From: a virus
IMG/VR virus record: IMGVR_UViG_3300010885_018955
Span: 1 to 36,048 of that record
Length of the DNA stretch: 36,048 nt
Strand: one strand, 5' to 3'
A program made the position numbers and the translations under genes. The notes under the pieces are model-generated. The model ran no database searches and was not told the origin of the DNA. It was given only the letters and a program-made list of their open reading frames with translations. Each line of letters starts with the position of its first letter. The stretch's first letter is position 1. Positions 30,469-36,048 of this stretch are shown here, one piece after another.

Positions 30469-31865
30469 TGCCTACGCCTCCAATTGTCGCCGCTCATCTT
30501 GTCAAGGTCCCGCATTGTCGCCTGATTAGCGCGCCCTACGGACAATATCCGATCCGCCGGCTTTTCCGGCGCTTTGACCTGCTCCCGCCAGCCAATGGCG
30601 AGGTAGCGGAAAGCATCCGCTCCATGGCTTGCCCAATTGTGCAAAGGTGTGTCCGAGAAGCGGCTCATCTTCTCGTTCCACTCTTTCTGGTAAGCCTTCA
30701 AAGCCTCCAAGCCCTGTTGCACCGCCGGAGAGGAGTTGAACTCGCAAAGAGGGATTAGGAGACGCGCCGAGTTGATGCCATCCATCAGCTTGTGATCCGG
30801 CACCAGTCGCGGGTTCAGCCCCAGCCTCGTGATCGTCTCGACGCGCGTTCGGTTGGCTGTCCATTCCGTCACCTTCGCATCATGCGGGAGCCACGTTATG
30901 CCCCGCTTGTAGCCGCGATCCTGCACGAACTTAACATAATGTGCCGCATCCTTGCCATGGTTCTCGTAATAGTCAACCACGCGAACCCGGAACCCGTCCG
31001 TCTGGAAGAACCAGATCGCCGTGCTGTCCCGCATCCCGATGTCCCAGGCGTCGTGCACCGGCATGGTGGGGTCGATGGCGAGCGGTCGCACCCGGCCGTC
31101 GCGCTCCGCCGCTGCAAGCTCCGCGCCCCAGTAGGCGCCGAGGATCGCGGCGTCAAACGAACACATATATTCCTGCTCGAACAGCGCATGGCCCATGTCC
31201 TCGCCATACTGTCCGATCAACTCCCGCCGCTCAGCCGCCAGAGCCTCGGGCGTGAACACCGTGGTCTGATCAGCCCGCGTCACCTCCGCGAACGCCTCGG
31301 GATCGTCGGCGAACGTGTCAAGCGTCCGCTTGGCGTGGTTCTTCCCTCGGCTTGTCGTGATAAACAGCACCCATCCGCCGTTTTCCCGCAGGATCGGCGA
31401 CAGGTAAGCCCACGCCGCCGGGTTGTTGATGGCCCATTCCGAAATCACGATGCCGATCGGTGGTGAGCCGACCAAGGCATTGAAGTTGTCGCTCCCCACC
31501 ACCTGCCACGACGAGCCGTTCTTGAATCGAATGAACATCTCGTTTTCGCGGGTGACGGCTCGCAGCGCCTCCGGGAACGCCTCGTCGATGCGCCTCATGC
31601 CGGTGCGGGGGTTCACCGCGTCCCAGATGGCTTTCCGGGCTTGGTTCGCCTGGGGTAGCATGTGCCAGTAGGTGCCGACGCGCATGTGAGCTTTGATGGC
31701 GGTCATGTGCAGGCCGACATCGTCTTTGCCCCAGCGGCGATGCGCAATTTCACACGCCCGGGTGCCGCCGTTCATGAGGTAACGCCACAACCGCATCTGA
31801 TCGCGGCGCGGCTCCCAACCGTTCGCCGGTAGGGTTAGGTCATGAGTGGTGACGTCAAGTGGCAT
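30465..31865 (-). CDS. terL: Terminase large subunit
   Basis: 466 aa from the ATG at 31865; a TTG 24 nt upstream is less likely. The ATPase motor shows the arginine-rich Walker A AHRRWGKDD (41-49), Walker B IGIVISEW (137-144) with catalytic E143, and coupling motif LFITTSRGKNH (167-177). The nuclease half has D275 in WDIGMRDSTAIWF, D329 in LPHDA and D417 in GADAFRYLA, the usual acidic triad of the RNase H-like domain. It would cut concatemers and pump DNA into the procapsid through the portal. The HRRWGKDD form is shared by many podoviruses. The 25-aa peptide gene overlaps its start by 11 bp. Confidence 0.92.
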   Translation of the reverse strand: MPLDVTTHDLTLPANGWEPRRDQMRLWRYLMNGGTRACEIAHRRWGKDDVGLHMTAIKAHMRVGTYWHMLPQANQARKAIWDAVNPRTGMRRIDEAFPEALRAVTRENEMFIRFKNGSSWQVVGSDNFNALVGSPPIGIVISEWAINNPAAWAYLSPILRENGGWVLFITTSRGKNHAKRTLDTFADDPEAFAEVTRADQTTVFTPEALAAERRELIGQYGEDMGHALFEQEYMCSFDAAILGAYWGAELAAAERDGRVRPLAIDPTMPVHDAWDIGMRDSTAIWFFQTDGFRVRVVDYYENHGKDAAHYVKFVQDRGYKRGITWLPHDAKVTEWTANRTRVETITRLGLNPRLVPDHKLMDGINSARLLIPLCEFNSSPAVQQGLEALKAYQKEWNEKMSRFSDTPLHNWASHGADAFRYLAIGWREQVKAPEKPADRILSVGRANQATMRDLDKMSGDNWRRRQ

Positions 31866-31932
31866 TGGCCAGCAAATACAGAGCGGCAAACACGCCGGAC
31901 GCCAGGATGATGGTGACGGCGGCGTTCGTCAT
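31855..31932 (-). CDS. 25-aa membrane micropeptide in the terminase junction
   Basis: The frame encodes MTNAAVTIILASGVFAALYL and ends LANAT. It has one clear transmembrane helix and almost no other sequence. The ATG overlaps the stop of the previous gene (ATGA) and its TGA falls 8 nt inside the large terminase gene, so it exactly fills the gap between the two. The terminase gene has no ribosome site of its own, so reading of this peptide may deliver ribosomes to it. It could be a real micropeptide or only a coupling device. Confidence 0.45.
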   Translation of the reverse strand: MTNAAVTIILASGVFAALYLLANAT

Positions 31933-32195
31933 GGCCGTCTCGACAAGCTCGCCAGCACCGCATTTTGTTCCAACATCATCCTGCCAATCTCCCCCGACCT
32001 GTTCCGCAACGTCGTCTCTACGATCTCAGAAAGCGTCGGCGTGTCAGCATCCAGCAGCATCCGCAGCGCGTGGATATGCTCCTGAATGTCCGCCTTCGTG
32101 GATCGGCGCGGGTTGAACCCACGCGCCAGCCGCCGCGCTGCGGTCTCGGCCAGTTTCTGGCGTTCGGCGATCAGTTCACGCTTGGTTTTTCTCAT
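31929..32195 (-). CDS. Small protein with a copy of the coat-protein N-arm
   Basis: 88 aa from the ATG overlapping the previous stop. The first 50 residues are basic and helical (MRKTKRELIAERQKLAETAA, HIHALRMLLDA). Residues 55-88 read LSEIVETTLRNRSGEIGRMM and LEQNAVLASLSRRP. The start of the major coat protein (residues 6-39) is LSEIVTTTLRNRTGELADNV and TRNNAILVQLSQRK. By eye 19 of 34 positions are identical with no gap. The DNA is clearly diverged, so the copy is old or selected at protein level. It may bind the scaffold or portal like the coat arm, or regulate packaging. The family is otherwise unknown. Confidence 0.65.
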   Translation of the reverse strand: MRKTKRELIAERQKLAETAARRLARGFNPRRSTKADIQEHIHALRMLLDADTPTLSEIVETTLRNRSGEIGRMMLEQNAVLASLSRRP

Positions 32196-32449
32196 GCCAC
32201 CACCATCGGCTTCACCATATCCCGAAACCACCTCGGCCGAAGCTCCAAATACGGATCAACCGCACTGATCCAGCACTCACGCCCATCGCCCGCGTGCGTG
32301 CCCCACAGGCCGAGGATCACATCCGGATTGCCGGCCTCCATCATGCGGTAGACCCGGTCGCGCGGGCACTGCTTGATGTCCGTCCAGTCCGGTGCGAGCG
32401 GGCGCCAGGCGCCGTCATCTCCGAAGTAGCCGGCGTAGAGGTCAGGCAT
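32192..32449 (-). CDS. Unknown 85-aa protein upstream of terminase
   Basis: It starts MPDLYAGYFGDDGAWRPLAP and continues with RVYRMMEAGNPDVILGLWGT, then ECWISAVDPYLELRPRWFRD. It is rich in Trp, Asp and Pro, with a compact mixed fold likely. It overlaps the gene before by 8 bp and the gene after by 4 bp. No family was recognised. Its place between the terminase subunits suggests a link to packaging or to regulation at the start of the late operon, but that is inference. Confidence 0.55.
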   Translation of the reverse strand: MPDLYAGYFGDDGAWRPLAPDWTDIKQCPRDRVYRMMEAGNPDVILGLWGTHAGDGRECWISAVDPYLELRPRWFRDMVKPMVVA

Positions 32450-32939
32450 TGTAGTCCCTCACCACCCGCTGATGCGCTGCATCGTGCGTAGCACGCTCGG
32501 AGAGGCGGGCTTCCGCCACTGACTGCCACTCCGCCTTATCCTCCGGCGCAAGCTGATCCCATGGCGTCCGTCCGGGCAACCGCGCATGAACCGCCTTCCC
32601 CTCGGGAAACATCTCCTCGGCCGGCGCGACTGGATCGGCGTCGCCAGGATCGGGGTCTACATGCGCCACCTCATTGGGTAAGCGGACCGCTTCCGCGATC
32701 TCCTCCATTTTCTTGACTGCCTTGACCCACAACTCAGACCTCGCCACCAGCCACCCCACCGCATACACCACGTCATCGGCCGCCGGGTTTATGGTGGTAA
32801 GCGCCGCCGTGAACGCCTCCAGGTCGCCACCAAGGCTGCCGTCACCGTGCAGCGTTACCGCCGCGTCGCCGAAGCGGAGTTCCACGGTTTTGTAGGCGGG
32901 TTGGGGCAGCACATCATCATCATCCATTGGTGTCATCAT
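32442..32939 (-). CDS. Unknown 165-aa protein next to small terminase
   Basis: It starts MMTPMDDDDVLPQPAYKTVE; the ATGs at 32936 and 32927 are also possible. A strand region, VELRFGDAAVTLHGDGSLGG, is followed by helices, AFTAALTTINPAADDVVYAV and VARSELWVKAVKKMEEIAEA. A Pro/Asp linker leads to a C-terminal PWDQLAPEDKAEWQSVAEAR, a short helix motif seen at the end of various phage proteins. It overlaps the small terminase gene by 20 bp. The function is unknown. Confidence 0.6.
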   Translation of the reverse strand: MMTPMDDDDVLPQPAYKTVELRFGDAAVTLHGDGSLGGDLEAFTAALTTINPAADDVVYAVGWLVARSELWVKAVKKMEEIAEAVRLPNEVAHVDPDPGDADPVAPAEEMFPEGKAVHARLPGRTPWDQLAPEDKAEWQSVAEARLSERATHDAAHQRVVRDYNA

Positions 32940-33372
32940 CCTTCCCGGTGAAATTCTTAATCGTCACGTTGATCGGCTGCGTCTTGGTTTCTTCGTCCGG
33001 CTGGCGATCGCGCCACTCTTGCGGCCTGCGGTTCTTTAACCAGAAGATGCCAGCGGTCGTATCCGGCGCCATGTGCTCTCGGTAGGGAACCACCAACGGA
33101 GAACCATCGGAGTTGAATATCTTGACGGTATCGTAAGTGTAGCCCGTGGCTTTTGCATACAGGCTTCGCTCAACCCTGTCGTCTGCTACGTCTTTTCCGG
33201 CTTTTAGGGCCTCGCAAAAACTTTGATGGCTGATCTTCCACCGATACAAGGTGGCAATGTGAACATCGAAGAAATCGGCGAGTTCAACATCCGTTGCGCC
33301 CAACAGGCACAATTTGCGCGCCTGCTCATCATACTTGGGGCGATACAGCGTCGGGCGACCGGCCTCAGCCAA
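32920..33372 (-). CDS. terS: Terminase small subunit
   Basis: 150 aa from a TTG with GAGG 8 nt upstream. The N-terminal DNA-binding part is GRPTLYRPKYDEQARKLCLL then GATDVELADFFDVHIATLYR with WKISHQSFCEALKAGK, the classic helix-turn-helix of small terminases. The oligomerisation part RVERSLYAKATGYTYDTVKI and DTTAGIFWLKNRRPQEWRDR follows, ending in an acidic/Lys tail. GRPT.Y.P.....A..LC.LGATD.ELA.FF.V and FWLKNRRP..WRD are highly typical. It recognises the packaging site and loads the large subunit. The two subunits are separated by four small genes, more than usual. Confidence 0.9.
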   Translation of the reverse strand: MAEAGRPTLYRPKYDEQARKLCLLGATDVELADFFDVHIATLYRWKISHQSFCEALKAGKDVADDRVERSLYAKATGYTYDTVKIFNSDGSPLVVPYREHMAPDTTAGIFWLKNRRPQEWRDRQPDEETKTQPINVTIKNFTGKDDDTNG

Positions 33373-33536
33373 GGTGCAACCTCATAGTTTTCGGTTCATC
33401 GTAACATGGTTGGTGACAGGATACCACAATCCCGATACCTTCCGCCAACCCCCACGCTATCCCGTCTCCCGCGCCCGCTGGCGGCGTCTGGCGATTGGGC
33501 CGCTAGGGTGTGGGTGCGGGTGTGGCGTTTAAAGCG
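33373..33536 (-). promoter_or_regulatory. Probable late promoter / leader region
   Basis: This is the only gap of more than 100 bp between 22.8 and 35.4 kb on the minus strand, just before the small terminase, so a promoter for the late operon is expected here. Near the gene the minus strand carries TGTTACGAT, an extended -10-like word, but no matching -35 at 17 nt. A GC-rich half near 33470-33530 shows no clear hairpin. The call rests on position more than on motif. Confidence 0.3.
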
Positions 33537-33755
33537 TCATGCCGCCAATCCCACCAATCTCAGCGCCTCACGCCCCGCCGGGCTGGTCGAGACCATGAAT
33601 TTGCCTTTCGTCCACGCGACCTCGGAGATCGTGAGCAGCCCCCGCCGTTCCAGGTCCAGATAGACCGTCCAATCGCGCCGCGTCGGGCGGCGAAACTCGT
33701 AGCGGATATGGTTTTCCAGGATTTTGCGCTCCTGGCTGTTCAGTTGGTGGGTCAT
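33537..33755 (-). CDS. Small winged-helix-like protein
   Basis: 72 aa, MTHQLNSQERKILENHIRYE then RRDWTVYLDLERRGLLTISE and SPAGREALRLVGLAA. Start chosen at the ATGA overlap with the previous gene; in-frame extension upstream is a Gly/Arg-rich shadow. The LN.QER..L, D....LDLERRGLL and S.AGREAL words give a likely winged helix with its wing at ISEVAWTKGKFMVST. It could be a DNA-binding regulator ahead of the late operon. Confidence 0.62.
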   Translation of the reverse strand: MTHQLNSQERKILENHIRYEFRRPTRRDWTVYLDLERRGLLTISEVAWTKGKFMVSTSPAGREALRLVGLAA

Positions 33756-34450
33756 GCCCGATCCCCCTCTCCCAACACCCGCGCATGAAACACCTCCCAC
33801 GGCTCGCACACAGCGCCCCACGACACCGGATGCAATGCGGGCATGGGCGACAGGTCGGTGCGGGTTGATCCATCCTCCCGCACGCTCCGGACGCTCCGGA
33901 CGCTCTCCGGCGCACCCCACATGGCATGCCCCCTATCCCGCAGGACCAGAGCGCGGTTGTAGACGGTAGATTGAGCAACACCAAACGCGCTGCCGATCGT
34001 ATCCCAGCTTGATTGCGCGTTCCGCATTCCGATCAGCTTCGCGTCGATGGCGGCGGTCCAGATGATGTTGCCTTTGCGTGCGTCCATGTCCGGTTCCTTG
34101 GCTGGGGTTGCTATCGGGTTGGCGTGGTCTCGTTCCATGACGAGCAACCAGCGGCGTGCGGTATATTCCGATATTCCTATTTGAGCGCCAGTTGCGTCGG
34201 TGGATTTCCCTTGCGCGATCATGTCGCGCAGTTTGGCCATCGCTTCCGGCGTCTTTTTCGTCGCGGTGTTGCCTACCCACACCTCGATGCCTTGTTTCCG
34301 AAGCTGATAGCTTCTCTCTTCGGCTGCCCTGACCGAGCATCCAATTTTAGCGGCGATGGCGGCGAACGGGGCTTTCTCGGCGCGCATCCGGATCAGGGTG
34401 GCGTCGGCTTCCTTGGTCCATGGGAACTCGATGCGGGCGGGTTTGGTCAT
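33752..34450 (-). CDS. Multi-Myb/SANT-like DNA-binding protein
   Basis: 232 aa. Three helix-turn-helix units can be seen. Residues 8-53 have FPWTKEADATLIRMRAEKAP then GCSVRAAEERSYQLR. Residues 65-105 have TPEAMAKLRDMIAQGKSTDA then ISEYTARRWL. Residues 129-172 have IIWTAAIDAKLIGMRNAQSS then GVAQSTVYNRALVLR. The WT...D..LI.MR....W..I....G....V..R pattern recalls Myb/SANT-like and GcrA-like domains. An RSVRSV linker leads to a tail LHPVSWGAVCEPW (206-218); similar HP.SWGA words occur in phage-type regulators of alphaproteobacteria. It probably regulates the late genes. It is coupled to both neighbours. Confidence 0.68.
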   Translation of the reverse strand: MTKPARIEFPWTKEADATLIRMRAEKAPFAAIAAKIGCSVRAAEERSYQLRKQGIEVWVGNTATKKTPEAMAKLRDMIAQGKSTDATGAQIGISEYTARRWLLVMERDHANPIATPAKEPDMDARKGNIIWTAAIDAKLIGMRNAQSSWDTIGSAFGVAQSTVYNRALVLRDRGHAMWGAPESVRSVRSVREDGSTRTDLSPMPALHPVSWGAVCEPWEVFHARVLGEGDRA

Positions 34451-35265
34451 TGAACATACGCCCTCGCGTTAGGGATTTCAGCCTCAATGTCACGCACGCT
34501 AATCATGACGATACCGCTGGCCGCGAACATCTGCCGAACCAAAGGTTCAGGAACGGCGCGTCCGGTGTATTCCCCGATCAGAAGGACCGAGCATCCGAGC
34601 CTTTGGGCCTGGCGCATAACGGTTGGATAGTCGTCCCCCATAGTTGGCTTGATTTCCACCTTAAAGGTTCGACTATAGTACATAATATTTTCAAATGATA
34701 TTATTGCATCTATGCCTTTTTGCTCAAAAACAACCTTTGATAATACTCCGGTTGCTTTCTCTGTATTCTCAGCTTCTATTCTGGCTTTCTCGCCATTTAT
34801 TTTATCAGATGCTTTTTCCGCATCTTTTATGGATTGTTCGGCTGCAATCGCCTCAGCCATAGTTGCAAATTTTGTGTTGCTTACCCTCCATCCTTCAACG
34901 CGATACCACCCATTTCCCTTCCACACAGATTTGAAAGCTTCTTCCCCTGCCCATTTCACACGTTCATTTTTTTCATCGGCGATCAGTCCAGGATAAGCGG
35001 CAGATACACACGCGACACGGAACACCGGATCGAGAAACCGCGCCTGAATGACATTGTGTTCCGGGCTATCATCGGTCCCGGCACCACGGGACAAGATAGC
35101 GGCGTGAAGCTCCGCAAAACGTTCAGCCACCCATCCCTGGGCAGTGATCCATTCCGCGTAGGCTGGGTCCTTTTCCAGCAGTTCCGCGACGGTTGCGCCT
35201 TTGTGTTTTCCGAACGGGATGACGATGGCGCTCGGAACAATCGAAGATTGCGGCGGGATTTTCAC
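34447..35265 (-). CDS. DUF3820-like plus putative PD-(D/E)xK nuclease protein
   Basis: 272 aa from a GTG overlapping the previous stop. Residues 15-52, VIPFGKHKGATVAELLEKDP and AYAEWITAQGWVAERFA, form the small GKHKG..v.el...d..Y..W domain (DUF3820/exonuclease X C-terminal type). A charged helical linker (135-170) follows. The C-terminal part shows D186 in GIDAIISF, 17 residues, then E204-I-K206 in FKVEIKPTMGDDY and a helix YPTVMRQAQRLGCSVLLIGE. This fits a PD-(D/E)xK nuclease core, though this is inferred from spacing. Bases 34640-34960 are clearly more AT-rich than the rest, hinting at an inserted segment. A replication or recombination role is likely. Confidence 0.6.
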   Translation of the reverse strand: MKIPPQSSIVPSAIVIPFGKHKGATVAELLEKDPAYAEWITAQGWVAERFAELHAAILSRGAGTDDSPEHNVIQARFLDPVFRVACVSAAYPGLIADEKNERVKWAGEEAFKSVWKGNGWYRVEGWRVSNTKFATMAEAIAAEQSIKDAEKASDKINGEKARIEAENTEKATGVLSKVVFEQKGIDAIISFENIMYYSRTFKVEIKPTMGDDYPTVMRQAQRLGCSVLLIGEYTGRAVPEPLVRQMFAASGIVMISVRDIEAEIPNARAYVQ

Positions 35266-35414
35266 GATTGACGTTCCTCAGGTTGGGTTTCAGCCCATGC
35301 GTCTAAGACGCGCCGAATGACCTCTGCAGTAGTCACTTGAAGCCGGGATGCCTCTTTTTTGAGAAGGCTTGATTGACGCTCAGACAGGACAATGGATGTT
35401 TTTGCGCGTTTCAT
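35262..35414 (-). CDS. Ribbon-helix-helix (CopG-like) regulator
   Basis: 50 aa from ATG 35414 (MKRAKTSIVLSERQSSLLKK); a TTG 30 nt upstream could add ten residues. The strand KTSIVLS is followed by helix ERQSSLLKKEASRLQV and helix TTAEVIRRVLDAWAET, the ribbon-helix-helix order. It probably dimerises and inserts the strands in DNA. It stands directly beside the nested inverted repeats at 35457-35599, an obvious candidate target. The ribosome site is weak for both starts. Confidence 0.72.
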   Translation of the reverse strand: MKRAKTSIVLSERQSSLLKKEASRLQVTTAEVIRRVLDAWAETQPEERQS

Positions 35415-35506
35415 GGGTGGATTATAGAACCTAATAAGCGCCAATCAACCTATAAGTTTCCGTTTCCTCCGTTTCCTCCGTTTTTTCCAACCCTTCGTAA
35501 GTGAAA

Positions 35507-35527
35507 GGTATGTTAATATAACATACC
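35507..35527. repeat. AT-rich perfect palindrome, 9-bp arms
   Basis: GGTATGTTA and TAACATACC separated by ATA. It is the left of two short palindromes in the centre of the nested element. Size and symmetry suit binding by a small dimeric protein such as the ribbon-helix-helix product encoded 90 bp away. Confidence 0.65.
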
Positions 35528-35530
35528 ATA

Positions 35531-35547
35531 TATGTGTATAACACATA
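35531..35547. repeat. AT-rich perfect palindrome, 7-bp arms
   Basis: TATGTGT and ACACATA separated by ATA. The 3-base centre is the same as in the neighbouring palindrome, whose arms it partly resembles (TATGT against TATGT). The two may be paired sites for one protein. Confidence 0.6.
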
Positions 35548-35615
35548 GATACATATAGAAAAGAGTGGCCAAAAACGGAGGAAACGGAGGAAACGGAAAT
35601 GTTCACTATTCATTT

Positions 35616-36048
35616 TCATGCCTGCCTTACAGACCAGGCCACCTTCCCGCCGTTCCCCGGAACCTTTGCAATCAGCTTCAAATTCCCAACGCGCAAATTT
35701 CGGTTGCGAGTAAGCCACTTGCCGAGCCGTCGAGGGGAAATCTGACCATTTTTGTCGGTGGCTATTTCCAAACATGCTGCTTTGAAATCAGCATGAATAA
35801 ACTTCATTCCAGACGTTTCCTCGGCCAGTTCGATCAGCCTTGCCACGGTGTAAAATTCTGATTTCGGATTGCCGTCCTCATCCGGCAAAACAGGCCAAGA
35901 TACAAAAATAGCCTCGCGTTCCTCGCGTATCGGGTCCTCAGCTCGCGCCATGTCCATCGACGCGCATGGATCGCCACACCCCAGCCACGCTAACGCGCTC
36001 CGAACCAGATCGGACCACCGCTCGAAGCTGGGCAGCGAGGGAAGCTGA
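35616..36048 (-). CDS. C-terminal part of a phage primase/helicase-type protein, cut by the window edge
   Basis: The frame is open from its stop at 35616 to the last bases of the window (about 143 codons), so the start lies outside. An ATG at 35957 is internal. The visible part begins QLPSLPSFERWSDLVRSALA then WLGCGDPCASMDMARAEDPI. LPSF..W..LVR.AL.WLG..DP...M..AR.EDP is a C-terminal signature I associate with large AAA/Toprim-type primase-helicase proteins of proteobacterial prophages. The last 80 residues (LAEETSGMKFIHADFKAACL and RRLGKWLTRNRNLRVGNLKL) look like a small winged helix ending such proteins. It ends 17 bp before the iteron element, supporting a replication role. The catalytic domains are not visible here. 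Confidence 0.7.
   Translation of the reverse strand, partial: QLPSLPSFERWSDLVRSALAWLGCGDPCASMDMARAEDPIREEREAIFVSWPVLPDEDGNPKSEFYTVARLIELAEETSGMKFIHADFKAACLEIATDKNGQISPRRLGKWLTRNRNLRVGNLKLIAKVPGNGGKVAWSVRQA

Larger units (their letters stand above)
35457..35599. repeat. Nested inverted-repeat element, origin-like
   Basis: A perfect 29-bp inverted repeat (35457-35485 and 35571-35599) encloses 85 bp. Each arm is itself tandem copies of the 9-mer GGAAACGGA (or its complement). Between the arms lie two further perfect palindromes: GGTATGTTA-ATA-TAACATACC at 35507-35527 and TATGTGT-ATA-ACACATA at 35531-35547, in the most AT-rich stretch of the window. Iterons flanking an AT-rich unwinding zone next to a primase-type gene is how phage and plasmid replication origins are often built. 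Alternatives are a large operator for the adjacent ribbon-helix-helix protein or a processing hairpin. The arm repeats are seen directly; the origin role is inference. Confidence 0.6.

Noticed and set aside
35431-35775. 114-codon minus frame with RFLRFLRF and EETEETE stretches
   Set aside because: The low-complexity words are produced by the 9-bp iterons; the frame overlaps the primase-type gene end and spans the nested palindromes.
1-36048. CRISPR arrays, tRNA genes, insertion sequences, reverse transcriptase or template/variable repeats
   Set aside because: No spaced direct repeats, no cloverleaf-like runs, no transposase or reverse-transcriptase motifs were seen on either strand by eye.
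1-36048. Window as a complete circular genome with joined ends
   Set aside because: Joining base 36048 to base 1 does not continue either edge gene in frame with a plausible sequence; both edge genes are simply cut.

Overview
The window is a GC-rich stretch of a tailed-phage genome or prophage, very probably from an alphaproteobacterial host. The host call is an inference from base composition and from the style of several small proteins. No bacterial housekeeping gene, tRNA, rRNA, integrase or attachment site was found, so it cannot be said whether this is a free phage or a prophage. The portal, scaffold, coat, adaptor, nozzle and ejection-type proteins, with no tail-tube or tape-measure gene, point to a short-tailed, P22-like (podovirus) particle.

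Layout. (1) 1-4677, mostly minus: a recombination and DNA-processing module. It holds a DUF669-like ssDNA-binding protein (cut by the left edge), a Sak4-like RecA-fold ATPase, a zinc-ribbon microprotein, a VRR-NUC nuclease, a small unknown, a DNA methyltransferase and a SNF2-type helicase. A small HTH gene with its own promoter and operator lies on the plus strand at 1384-1632. (2) 4678-5276: an intrinsic terminator and about 500 bp with no convincing gene. (3) 5273-5991, minus: a Cro/CI-like regulator followed by three small coupled genes, one membrane and one zinc-ribbon. (4) 5992-6112: a divergent control region with a repeated ATCCCCRTCA element. (5) 6113-10235, plus: about fourteen small, overlapping, mostly unrecognised genes, including an Ead/Ea22-like protein. 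This is a typical phage accessory or host-takeover block. (6) 10213-33372, minus: the late operon, transcribed right to left. Its order is small terminase, four small genes, large terminase, four small genes, an 850-aa fibre-like protein, portal, scaffold, major coat, decoration-type protein, a Gly-rich repeat protein, adaptor, gp10-like nozzle protein, a GNAT-like protein, three internal-virion or ejection proteins (one with a mini S74 domain, one with a SleB lytic domain), a short tail fibre and candidate holins. (7) 33537-36048, minus: DNA-binding and nuclease genes, a ribbon-helix-helix protein, a nested inverted-repeat element that looks like a replication origin, and the 3' end of a large protein resembling phage/plasmid primase-helicases.

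Nearly all neighbouring genes are joined by ATGA, GTGA or TGATG stop/start overlaps. That helps choose starts and exposes genes too short for routine calling: a 25-aa membrane peptide inside the terminase junction, a 50-aa plus-strand protein and a 19-aa leader.

Most notable observations: the 29-bp inverted repeat built from 9-bp iterons around two AT-rich palindromes, next to the primase-like gene; an 88-aa protein whose C-terminal third copies the N-terminal arm of the major coat protein; an 18+17+16-residue super-repeat in the Gly-rich virion protein; and the Sak4/SSB/VRR-NUC/SNF2/methyltransferase set.
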